Shown here in pieces: positions 8,587 through 17,122 of a DNA stretch of 51,609 bases. The notes beneath the pieces are model-generated. The model was given only the letters and a program-made list of their open reading frames with translations, had not been told where the DNA came from and made no database searches. The DNA is from Acetobacter oeni. GTDB taxonomy: Bacteria; Pseudomonadota; Alphaproteobacteria; Acetobacterales; Acetobacteraceae. The stretch covers positions 1-51,609 of the forward strand of contig NZ_WOTA01000025.1 in the NCBI RefSeq assembly GCF_011516825.1, read 5' to 3'. A program made the position numbers and the translations under genes. The first letter of the stretch is position 1; the number at the start of each line of letters is the position of its first letter.

Positions 8587-9225
8587 CGGGCCCGCTCGAC
8601 TAAGAGACAGCATGTTGCTTATGTCCCCAGTGCGGAAAGCTGTTCATCGGCACGTATGCCCGACATGACGGCGACTACAGCCTGTCTGCTGCCATTCGTT
8701 GAGCAAACAGGCTGTTTAGCGGGACTTCCTGCGGTCTGCATTCGGGAATGCGCCACGCTGATAGCAGATATTATCGGCATCAAGTCGAAGTGACTGTTAC
8801 CGACCAACTCAAGCCATTCCCCGGCGCGCGCGTGTATGACCGTTCCTGCCAAAACCCGGCGTTCCCAATTTATTTAGCGGTTCGGCAGGGGGGCGCCAAT
8901 TGTAGCCGTTCCAGGCTCGTTGCGCTTATCCTGCAAGCCGCCCTTCTTTCTTCTGTGGGATGGAACCTCCAGGAATGGCTGCTGCTGAGACATTCTTGGC
9001 ATTTCCGGCAGAACGGTTTATTTCCCGCTTGATTGGGCCGGCTGCTAGTCACCCTTGATGTTTCCCTGACGTCGCCGGGCTCACCGGGCGAGGGGTGGGC
9101 GCCAGCGGGCACCCGCGCGGCTCTCGGGTGTGCGTGGCACACACACATACTGGCATCGATGCGGAACAGTTCCTATGTTAAATCAACGTCGCCCGTGATC
9201 GGACAACCAAACGACAGGGTAGGTA
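8587..9225. other. Non-coding stretch of the accessory island
   Basis: About 640 bases without a supportable gene. Frames of 77 to 132 codons exist on both strands but lack ribosome binding sites and protein-like composition. It contains one copy of a hairpin repeat (listed separately) and several GC-rich inverted repeats around 9070-9150. Composition differs from the flanking metabolic genes, which suggests acquired DNA. Confidence 0.5.
8671..8723 (+). repeat. Hairpin-forming direct repeat, copy 1
   Basis: The unit contains a perfect 9-base inverted repeat: ACAGCCTGT at 8677-8685 and ACAGGCTGT at 8707-8715, with TTTAGCGGG after it. A second copy lies at 9956-10010 in the same orientation. 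Shared parts are GACTACAGCCTGTCTGCT, GAGC, and AGGCTGT followed by TAGCGGG. Confidence 0.7.
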
Positions 9226-9525
9226 ATGGAAAAGTATCGCATCACGGCAGTTCGCCCGAAAGGGGAGCTGAATCACTTGAAGTCTCAGTTCACGGTGTAC
9301 CACTGTCAACAGAAGCCGGACAAAACGTGGACATACCAGAATATCGGGTGGAAAACGATCTACGAAGTGAGCGACCTGCTCAAGGCAGGTCACGAGGTTC
9401 GGAGCGGCAAGCTCGTCACCACGACCGGTAAGACGACCATGGAGCATGGTGATGCGATTGAGCTCGAAATGCGGATCGCTCACAACAAGACCGACTTCAA
9501 GATCAGCGAGATGCCCGACAAGTAG
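9226..9525 (+). CDS. Small hypothetical protein, possibly DUF3892-like
   Basis: 99 residues beginning MEKYRITAVRPKGELNHLKSQ. The YxITAVR start and the later WKTIYEVSDLLKAGHEV segment faintly resemble DUF3892 proteins, small orphans common on mobile DNA; this assignment is tentative. No signal peptide or membrane helix. An AGGTAATGG runs up to the ATG. The gene is followed directly by a large imperfect hairpin and is enclosed by the two copies of the hairpin repeat (8671 and 9956). Confidence 0.55.
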   Translation: MEKYRITAVRPKGELNHLKSQFTVYHCQQKPDKTWTYQNIGWKTIYEVSDLLKAGHEVRSGKLVTTTGKTTMEHGDAIELEMRIAHNKTDFKISEMPDK

Positions 9526-9626
9526 GCCTCGGCTTCACCACCGCGCCGTGCATCGCCTGGCAAACCAGCAAACATCGGCGATGCAGAGAGGGTAGGCCAC
9601 GGCAGCACGGTGTGAGGCACCGAGGC
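9526..9626. repeat. Large imperfect hairpin after the 9226 gene
   Basis: Outer arms GCCTCGG (9526-9532) and CCGAGGC (9620-9626) are exact complements. Imperfect pairing continues inward through TCACCACCG with CGGTGTGA and CCGTG with CACGG, then an inner stem GCATCGCC with GGCGATGC around 9550-9583. The result is a roughly 100-base cruciform-capable element with a one-sided bulge. It could terminate transcription or encode a structured RNA. Confidence 0.55.
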
Positions 9627-9632
9627 GTGACC

Positions 9633-9955
9633 AGTATCCGCATCCTGCCCGTCGGTCACTTCGGGATTAATTACGGCTTGGAGCAATTCGCCGGGCTGGT
9701 GCCGAACATCGAAGACACTATCGTCGATCCCGGTGTGACCGACGGGCAAGATCGCGACATGCTGCAGAATCGGCCACGCTTGCTCGTCCCTGGGCCGAAA
9801 TTCAGAAGCCTCCGAACGTCCATTTCTCCCGAAAGCCGACCGTAGAGTATCACTCTGCGAACGACCGCTACGTCCCAAACTCGTTCTATAGCGATTCGCA
9901 TAGCAATGTCGGCTTTCGGACAACCGTCATACCCACATGGGTGTCAGCCATATGG
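9633..9955. other. Mosaic intergenic sequence of foreign type
   Basis: No supportable gene. The stretch ATGTCGGCTTTCGG near 9906 and a related inverted segment near 9815-9838 resemble intergenic mosaics I remember from rhizobial and sphingomonad genomes, where they produce spurious 'MSAFG' proteins. That comparison is from memory. Confidence 0.35.
9872..9928 (+). repeat. Direct repeat flanking the retron, left copy
   Basis: About 50 bases that recur at 12489-12543 with only scattered differences. The longest identical run is 22 bases at 9895-9916, containing CGCATAGCAATGTCGGCTTT. The two copies enclose the retron and its RNA. Confidence 0.7.
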
Positions 9956-10010
9956 GTGACTACAGCCTGTCTGCTTTGTTTCTGCTGAGCCGATAGGCTG
10001 TCTAGCGGGG
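9956..10010 (+). repeat. Hairpin-forming direct repeat, copy 2
   Basis: Same unit as at 8671. ACAGCCTGT at 9962-9970 pairs with ATAGGCTGT at 9993-10001; the single change still allows a G-U pair, so the stem is kept. A run of nine G residues follows at 10007-10015. Confidence 0.7.
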
Positions 10011-10254
10011 GGGGGCGGAATGTTGGTTATTAGGAAGGAGTAATCGACAGCATCCATTCGCTGCGCTCACGTTCATGATAGCTATCGCCCCTATTACGGA
10101 CGCTCAAAGGACAACTTTGCACTCTCAGTGGCAAACCCTCCGCTTTTTCCCGATCCGTCGTAGCTGCTACGACAAGAGAACACACAAGATGCGCGACGGA
10201 ATCAAAGACTTCAAAATATGCATGGCTAGCGCATAATTTACTGACCGACTTGCG
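10011..10254. other. Gap downstream of the retron gene
   Basis: No gene. A perfect palindrome GTCGTAG-CTG-CTACGAC at about 10157-10173 lies about 85 bases past the stop of the reverse transcriptase and could end its transcript, though no T-run follows on that strand. Confidence 0.4.
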
Positions 10255-11958
10255 CTATGTACTTGTGGCCATCATTGCAGCATAGTCATTAATAACTGCG
10301 ACGATCCGATCTAGGACGAGCTTCATCTGGACGAAATCGACGTCCTTACGGTTCTTTTTGATGACGTACTCAGCGAACAGTGCTTTCCCGTACTCTTTAT
10401 CACGATTGATATTGCTTCCCAAATTTAGTGTTTTCCCACCCAGTTTCTCTTCTCGCCATTTCAATGGAAGAAAGTCTTCGATCATAGTGTCGCCATCTTC
10501 GTCCGTCCGAGGCGTTGGAACCAGATAGAGGTTTTCACCGAGATAGTAGAATGACTCCTTGCCATCGCATCGCCTCCCGGTGGTTGAACTGATCCAGCTA
10601 AATATTGATTTTGCGCCTGAGTCATTGTCGATCAGCACAATGACGGGATTGCGCTCGCCCATCGATAAAAAGGGCTTCATGATTTTGCAGTAATTCGAAA
10701 GCAGGTCTTTGATCTGACCGGTGCCGCCGCCCAAGCTCATCAGGCGCTTGGTATGATCCGAGTAGTTGAATAATCGCACCCGTAGCTTGATCGCATCGCC
10801 CTCTTCTTGAGCTAGCTGCCCATAATCCGAAGCAAACTTCTGAATGGCGCAACGTAGATAGATGTTGTCCGTCTTACCTTCACACAAGATCATGGGCAAA
10901 GGTGGCGCATAAAAATGACGATAATAAAGGAAATTGCGATATAATCGTTCTGGCCCTGTGAGCTTATACTCGCGATCAAATGTCATTTTGAAGCGCTTTA
11001 CGCTATCGATAAAACTCAAAATTCCCTCAAGTTGATCGAGGGTCCCTATCACGCTTTCAACTGCACTTGTTCCGTCCTCTTTGCGCACGACTTTCTTTGT
11101 CAGGTACGTGCCAGTGCAGAAAAGGTGATGGCATTTGGCTCGTGCCTCACGGTAGTATTCTGATCGGATGTTAACTTTCTTATTGACGATGATGCCGGTA
11201 ACATCCTGCCGAGACTGCTGCAGTTGCATCCTCGTCTTGCTCGTATTGAGGGAGAAGCCCGCACGCGTGATAACCTTTTCCAAGGCTTTACCGGCTACCC
11301 AATGACCAGCGGCATCGGGCGTTGCAACTTCGGTCGAGAAACTGCGAGAATTCGTCGAAAAAGTCAGATCATCTGCATAACGGGTGTAATGCAAGCCATA
11401 CTTGCGAGCCAGTTTCGCCAGTCTCACGTCTAGAATGTGCGCGATCAGATTCGACACAACAGGCGAAGTCGGAGCGCCTTGCGGTAAGCTGTTATCATCG
11501 CACACGATATGGGCGATTACGGTTGCTGTTCGCTCTTGCAGCGCGAAATGCTTGTTCGTCATCAGGAAGCCGCGGACACGTCCAAAATTAATGGAGCCAA
11601 AGAAATCCGTGAGATCAACGTTGAGAACGAACCGTCGGCTGCGATGTTGATAAGCGTTCGTAATGATGGAATACCCACGCCGAAAGCCGTGCGATAACTT
11701 CTCTGTCTGTTCCCGCTTCTCGTTGATGTCGCTAATGCAATCCTGAAGCAGTTTGGCAAGGCGAGATTGCACGTTCTTGAGCCTATCCTCCGGGGCCTTG
11801 ATCAACCTGACGCCGCCTCGAGATTTCGGAATTTCGAAAGTCGCGTACTTATACGGTTGTTTGTAGATCACCCATGCGAACAACTTTGGCTGAAACCCGA
11901 GCAACTCGGCCACGTCGGCCAAACAATTTGTCAGCCGGAGCTGATCGATCCTCTTCAC
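10255..11958 (-). CDS. Retron reverse transcriptase fused to a TOPRIM domain (Ec67-like)
   Basis: 567 residues from a GTG at 11958 with GGAGG four bases before it; the frame extends upstream to 12045, but that part overlaps the a2 arm of the retron RNA. The RT domain shows IPKSRGGVRLIKAPEDRLK, the retron-specific NAYQH (NAxxH) at 101-105, LNVDLTDFFGSINF, LPQGAPTSPVVSN, catalytic YADD at 194-197 and the retron VTG motif at 253-255. A C-terminal TOPRIM domain has the acidic CEGKTDN (Glu about 360) and LIDNDSG (Asp 444 and 446). Retron Ec67 of E. coli has the same architecture and nearly the same length (586 residues), and retron-TOPRIM systems defend against phage. The RT should prime on its own ncRNA to make msDNA; the TOPRIM part is the likely nuclease effector. 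Confidence 0.93.
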   Translation of the reverse strand: MKRIDQLRLTNCLADVAELLGFQPKLFAWVIYKQPYKYATFEIPKSRGGVRLIKAPEDRLKNVQSRLAKLLQDCISDINEKREQTEKLSHGFRRGYSIITNAYQHRSRRFVLNVDLTDFFGSINFGRVRGFLMTNKHFALQERTATVIAHIVCDDNSLPQGAPTSPVVSNLIAHILDVRLAKLARKYGLHYTRYADDLTFSTNSRSFSTEVATPDAAGHWVAGKALEKVITRAGFSLNTSKTRMQLQQSRQDVTGIIVNKKVNIRSEYYREARAKCHHLFCTGTYLTKKVVRKEDGTSAVESVIGTLDQLEGILSFIDSVKRFKMTFDREYKLTGPERLYRNFLYYRHFYAPPLPMILCEGKTDNIYLRCAIQKFASDYGQLAQEEGDAIKLRVRLFNYSDHTKRLMSLGGGTGQIKDLLSNYCKIMKPFLSMGERNPVIVLIDNDSGAKSIFSWISSTTGRRCDGKESFYYLGENLYLVPTPRTDEDGDTMIEDFLPLKWREEKLGGKTLNLGSNINRDKEYGKALFAEYVIKKNRKDVDFVQMKLVLDRIVAVINDYAAMMATST

Positions 11959-11979
11959 ATTGCCTCCGACCATGTCCGT

Positions 11980-12105
11980 TGGCTCGCGGACACTCCTTCG
12001 CAAGCTGAAGGCCCTAAGGGATTGCCGAAATGACCGCAGGAGCAATTCTCCCGCACATTCTTTTCACGTGTCGCGAAGCGCGACAAAAAATCTGTCCGCG
12101 AGCCA
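11980..12105 (-). ncRNA. Retron msr-msd non-coding RNA with a1/a2 arms
   Basis: Read on the minus strand, TGGCTCGCGGACA (a1, 12105-12093) and TGTCCGCGAGCCA (a2, 11992-11980) are exact 13-base complements that enclose 100 bases, and a2 ends 21 bases before the RT start codon. Directly after a1 comes GATTTTTT, whose first G (12092) is the likely branching guanosine. A 7-bp msr hairpin TGTCGCG-CTT-CGCGACA lies at 12085-12069. The msd part has a 7-bp stem GCGGGAG/CTCCTGC (12054-12036) and a 5-bp stem CCTTC/GAAGG (12011-11995), and runs into CGAAGGAGTG before a2. Total size of about 126 matches the 58-nt RNA plus 67-nt DNA of Ec67. Boundaries are inferred, not measured. Confidence 0.82.
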
Positions 12106-12111
12106 CCTGCA

Positions 12112-12139
12112 TCTATACTGTCGTCAATCGATTAGGCAA
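12112..12139 (-). promoter_or_regulatory. Candidate promoter of the retron transcript
   Basis: On the minus strand TTGCCT (12139-12134) and TATAGA (12117-12112) are separated by 16 bases, each matching consensus at four of six positions. A start seven bases on would place the RNA 5' end at the a1 arm (12105). ATCGATT occurs twice, 20 bases apart (12127-12133 and 12147-12153), overlapping or just upstream of the -35, and could be an operator. Confidence 0.5.
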
Positions 12140-12285
12140 GTATCTTATCGATTGGCTTTCCAAGTTTCCCGTATCGAGACACTCGATTACATGTTAACCA
12201 ACAAGCGATACTAAAATAGATCAAGTAAGACATCCAAATATAATTATCTTTCAGAACCTAATTTCGGTCCATACTGTACTTTATA

Positions 12286-12390
12286 TCATTTGCATAAGGA
12301 ATCAAGAGATTGCGAAATACTTTCAAATTCATTGCCGCGAAGAACGGGCTTCTTTTCCATAAATTCTATAACTTTGTCGCTTCCCACCAC
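12286..12390 (-). CDS. Tiny candidate gene or gene remnant upstream of the retron
   Basis: A 34-codon frame from GTG at 12390 with protein-like composition (SDKVIEFMEKKPVLRG and then a Ser/Leu-rich end). No family recognised. It may be a remnant of a gene left at the island edge, or a small toxin/antitoxin-like peptide; composition is the only support. The rest of 12106-12650 shows no other gene. Confidence 0.25.
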   Translation of the reverse strand: MVGSDKVIEFMEKKPVLRGNEFESISQSLDSLCK

Positions 12391-12488
12391 CCTACTGCGC
12401 TATCAGCGGAAACGAACATCACGTTTGGTCTTAATTTTGCGTCCGAAATGGATGCCTTGACGTTTTGAATCGGACGGTCGTGAAAATT

Positions 12489-12543
12489 CCCAACTCTCTA
12501 TATTGCGGTTCGCATAGCAATGTCGGCTTTTGGGCAATTGTCA
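12489..12543 (+). repeat. Direct repeat flanking the retron, right copy
   Basis: Partner of 9872-9928 in the same orientation, about 2.6 kb apart. Both share CCCAA, CTC, CTATA, then the identical 22-base core at 12509-12530, and GTCA at the end. Confidence 0.7.
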
Positions 12544-12653
12544 GAGCCGCTTTGATGTCCGGCATGTAGGCGGGAGCGGACATATTTGCAAGCGGTATGA
12601 TTGCCAAACAATTATTGCCTCAATTTTTTATAACTCGTTTTTTATAATAAAAT

Positions 12654-12700
12654 GGTTTGCAAAGGTCTGAGACCTTTGCCGGGTCCGGGCAGAGCCCGGA
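12654..12700 (-). repeat. REP-like repeat unit after glcF
   Basis: Two adjacent palindromes: GCAAAGGTC-TGA-GACCTTTGC (12659-12679) and TCCGGGC-AGA-GCCCGGA (12684-12700). The same two-stem unit recurs at 14154-14202, 36556-36600 and 37072-37119. It lies 35 bases after the glcF stop and on that strand is followed by T-rich sequence, so it may also terminate the glcDEF transcript. Confidence 0.75.
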
Positions 12701-12734
12701 AAGTCACGTTCAGGTTTTGCTTCCAGACACACGG

Positions 12735-14039
12735 TCAATGCGCCCTCTCCGTCATCGCCGGAGGGAGGGGGCCGCCGGTGGCCCAGTCGAGGAGTTCGGC
12801 GGTGTGGACGAAGGGGATTCCAGCTTCGTCGGCGAGCTGGGTGATGCAGCCTATGTTACCGCTGGCGGCGATTTGTGCGTGGACGGATTTCAGGTTTTTC
12901 AGTTTGCGGGCTTTGAGTTCGTTGGCGATTTCGGGCTGGAGGAGGTTGTAGGTTCCGGCGGAGCCGCAGCAGAGGTAGCCTTCGGGGACATCGAGGACTT
13001 CGAAGCCGGCTTCTTCCAGAAGGGCTTTGGGTTGCACGGTGATGCGCTGGCCGTGCTGCATGGAGCAGGCGGAGTGGTAGACGACGCGCTGGCCGGTTTC
13101 TATGGCTGGTTTGTTGAGGCCGATGGTGGTCATGAATTCGGTGATGTCTTTGGCGAGGGCGCTGACGCGGGCGGCTTTTGTGGCCCAGGCGGGGTCGTTG
13201 CGGAGGGCGTGGCCGTAGGCTTTGACGGAGGTGCCGCAGCCTGAAGCGTTGATGACGATGGCGTCGAGGCCTTCGGGGCTGTCGGCTTCGCGGAGCCAGG
13301 CGTCGATATTGGCTTTGACGTAGGGGAGGGCTTTGTCTTCGTCGCCCATGTGTTCGGCGGGGGCGCCGCAGCAGCCGGCGCCGCGTGCGACGACGACATC
13401 GACGCCGTGACGGTTGAGGAGGCGGACTGTGGCATCGTTGATGGCGGGATCGAGGGTATTCTGGACGCAGCCGGTGAGGAGGGCGACGCGCTTTTTGCGG
13501 GTTTCCTTCGTGGCGTAGAGGCCGGGTTTATTGATGTTGCCTTTGGCAGGCAGGGGGTTTTTCGGGACCATGTCGAGCATGGCGCGGATTGTGCCGGAGA
13601 AGAGGCTGCGGAAGGGGCGTCCGAGTTTGCCGGCATAGAGGGAGAGACGGAAGAGTTCCGGCCGGGGGAGCAGCATTTCCAGGGTGGAGCGGACGGCGCG
13701 CTGCCAGTGGGAGCGGGTATAATTGGCCTCGACATATTCTCTGGCGTGGCCGATGAGTTTTGAATATTCGACACCGGAGGGACAGATGGCTTCGCAGGCG
13801 AGGCAGGTCAGGCAGCGGTCGAGATGTTCGACGGTTTTTGCGTCGGGGGCGCCGCCTTTTTCGTACATATCCCTGATAAGGAAGATACGGCCCCGGGGGC
13901 TGTCGTTTTCGTTGTGGATGACTGTGTAGGTCGGGCAGTGGGAGAGGCAGATGCCGCAATGGACGCAGTTGCCGATGATATCGCCGGAGAGGGCGATGTC
14001 AGGGTTTTCGAGGAGCTTCTGCGGGATGTGGCTGAGCAT
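12735..14039 (-). CDS. glcF: Glycolate oxidase iron-sulfur subunit
   Basis: 434 residues. Two ferredoxin-type cluster motifs near the N-terminus, CVHCGICLSHCP (about 26-37) and CLTCLACEAICP (about 77-88), are followed by two CCG domains ending in CCGAPAEHMG and CCGSAGTYNLLQPEIA. GlcF carries electrons from the flavoprotein subunits GlcD/GlcE to the quinone pool at the cytoplasmic membrane during oxidation of glycolate to glyoxylate. It is the last gene of glcD-glcE-glcF, but 173 bases separate it from glcE and that gap is filled with a repeat doublet, which may alter its expression relative to glcDE. Confidence 0.93.
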   Translation of the reverse strand: MLSHIPQKLLENPDIALSGDIIGNCVHCGICLSHCPTYTVIHNENDSPRGRIFLIRDMYEKGGAPDAKTVEHLDRCLTCLACEAICPSGVEYSKLIGHAREYVEANYTRSHWQRAVRSTLEMLLPRPELFRLSLYAGKLGRPFRSLFSGTIRAMLDMVPKNPLPAKGNINKPGLYATKETRKKRVALLTGCVQNTLDPAINDATVRLLNRHGVDVVVARGAGCCGAPAEHMGDEDKALPYVKANIDAWLREADSPEGLDAIVINASGCGTSVKAYGHALRNDPAWATKAARVSALAKDITEFMTTIGLNKPAIETGQRVVYHSACSMQHGQRITVQPKALLEEAGFEVLDVPEGYLCCGSAGTYNLLQPEIANELKARKLKNLKSVHAQIAASGNIGCITQLADEAGIPFVHTAELLDWATGGPLPPAMTERAH

Positions 14040-14089
14040 GGTGTCGGCCTTTGTTTACTGGTGTTCAGGGGGGCGGGCTGGTGCTTTTA

Positions 14090-14202
14090 GGGGCTTTGCC
14101 CCGCACCCCGCAAAGGGACGCGATCCCTTTGATCCCGGCTTGATAAACAAAATGGTTTCCAAAGGTCTGTGACCTTTGGCGAGTTTCAGGGCGGCGCCCT
14201 GA
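14090..14202. repeat. Head-to-head REP-like doublet in the glcE-glcF gap
   Basis: Unit A: GGGGC-TTT-GCCCC (14090-14102) and AAAGGGA-CGCGA-TCCCTTT (14112-14130). Unit B, in inverted orientation: CCAAAGGTC-TGT-GACCTTTGG (14159-14179) and TCAGGGC-GGC-GCCCTGA (14186-14202). About 25 bases separate them. The arrangement mirrors bacterial interspersed mosaic elements of enteric bacteria. Confidence 0.75.
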
Positions 14203-14212
14203 TGATACGTTT

Positions 14213-15433
14213 TCACAGGACTGTCATCCGGCCGGGATTGAACAGGCCCATCGGGTCGAAAGCGGCGCGGACGCGGGCGGACAGGGCGGCGACGGCATCG
14301 GAAGCGCGTGGGAAGGCGCCCTGGCTGCGGCGGAGAGCCTCCGGGGCGCGGATGAGGGTGGCGTGGCCGCCGTGGGTTTTCGCGATGGTGCGGAGGCGGG
14401 TGACGCTTTCAGCGGTCGCGGTTTCCGGCTGTGTGGCACAGAAGATTTCCGCACCACCCCAGTCGGTGAAGAAGCGGGAGAGGCCGCTCCCCTGCCCTGC
14501 CCCCTGTGTGGCCTGGTCGATGAAGGCTGTTGCCTGCGAGACCGGGAGGTTGATGCGCCAGATGAGGTCGTCAGGGGCGGCGTTCAGGGGGGCGAGTTCG
14601 CGGATGGAGGCCCAGAGGGCGGCGCTGTCCCTGTCGTCGAGCGTGGCGGCGGGGGGGCGGGCCATGTGGCGGGTGAGTGCGGCGACGTGTTCGGCCACGC
14701 CTTCCTCCATCCCTTCGATCCGGAAAGCGAGTTGCCAGCCCTGCGGGGTTTGCAGACGGGTGGCGCCGCTGACGGCGACGGGGGTGCGGAGGATTGCGGC
14801 GGTCTGGATGAGATCGGCTTCGACGTCTGTGGCTTCGAAGAGGAGGGTTTGTTCGCGGGGCGGAGCGGGCCAGAGTTTGAGGGTCAGGGAGGTGAGTGCG
14901 GCGATGGTGCCGAAGGAGCCGACCATGAGTTTGCTGACGTCGTATCCTGTGACGTTTTTGACGGTGCGGCCTCCGGCGGTGAAGGGCTCGCCCTGGCCGT
15001 TGATGCCCTGGATGCCGAGGATGTAGTCGCGGGCGGCGCCGGTGAAGAGGCGGCGGGGGCCGGAGAGGGCTGAGGCCATGGTGCCGCCGATGGTGGCGCG
15101 GGCGGGATCGGTGCCGTACAGGCCGGTCCAGGACGGGGGCTCGAAGGGCAGGTACTGGCCGCGCTCTGCGATGGTGGCCTGGAGGGTTTGCATGGTCACG
15201 CCGGGGCCGAGGCGGATGACGAGTTCTTCGGGTTCGTAGAATTCGATGTGGTCGAGGCCACCGAGTTCGAGGGTGGCGTCGGCGTGGACGGGGTTACCGT
15301 ATCCGGCGCGGGTTCCGTTGCCCTGGATTGCGAGTTTATGGCCGTTCAGGACGGCATCTTTTACGATTGCCGATACCTCTTCGCCTCGGGTCGGGCGCAT
15401 GGATATGGTGGCCTGTTCTGCGGTTTCTGACAT
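14213..15433 (-). CDS. glcE: Glycolate oxidase FAD-binding subunit
   Basis: 406 residues from ATG 15433, which has GAAAGGACC in front of it. FAD-binding type 4 (PCMH) features are LAIQGNGTRAGYG, LVIRLGPGVTMQTLQ, TIGGTMASALSGPRR and GGRTVKNVTGYDVSKLMVGSFG; the latter string is typical of GlcE. The C-terminus has NPGRMTVL. GlcE is required with GlcD and GlcF for glycolate oxidase activity. It starts 13 bases after glcD ends, so the two are co-translated. Confidence 0.92.
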   Translation of the reverse strand: MSETAEQATISMRPTRGEEVSAIVKDAVLNGHKLAIQGNGTRAGYGNPVHADATLELGGLDHIEFYEPEELVIRLGPGVTMQTLQATIAERGQYLPFEPPSWTGLYGTDPARATIGGTMASALSGPRRLFTGAARDYILGIQGINGQGEPFTAGGRTVKNVTGYDVSKLMVGSFGTIAALTSLTLKLWPAPPREQTLLFEATDVEADLIQTAAILRTPVAVSGATRLQTPQGWQLAFRIEGMEEGVAEHVAALTRHMARPPAATLDDRDSAALWASIRELAPLNAAPDDLIWRINLPVSQATAFIDQATQGAGQGSGLSRFFTDWGGAEIFCATQPETATAESVTRLRTIAKTHGGHATLIRAPEALRRSQGAFPRASDAVAALSARVRAAFDPMGLFNPGRMTVL

Positions 15434-15446
15434 GGTTCTGGTCCTT

Positions 15447-16946
<1,500 letters not shown>

Positions 16947-17122
16947 AGGGTTGGGTTTCCCGTGTCTGGTGACGCGGTGACCGTTTGGCGGGCCGGCGTC
17001 CGGAGGGGTGATGTGCCGGTATCTTTACGGCTGTTTGTATGGTTTTGAGAATAGCCTGGGGGCTGGCGGGTGCCGAGAGTTGTGTGGTGCATGGCAGGCT
17101 CGCACGGTGGATGGGGTATGGG

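Noticed and set aside
8748..9148. Overlapping frames of about 92-94 codons on both strands
   Set aside because: No ribosome binding site and no recognisable protein pattern; probably chance in a GC-rich non-coding region.
9526..9626. Considered as an integron attC site
   Set aside because: The outer ends lack the core GTTRRRY/RYYYAAC boxes, and no integrase gene is present.
10255..12045. Considered as a group II intron maturase or diversity-generating RT
   Set aside because: NAxxH and VTG motifs, the fused TOPRIM and the upstream a1/a2 RNA identify a retron; no maturase or HNH domain and no template/variable repeat pair.
11974..12045. Upstream extension of the RT gene to 12045
   Set aside because: Those codons overlap the a2 arm and part of the msd, are Arg-rich, and lie before a GTG that has its own GGAGG.
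12654..14202. Palindromes first read only as terminators
   Set aside because: The same two-stem unit recurs at unrelated places and in doublets, so a repeat family explains them better, although the copy after glcF may also terminate.
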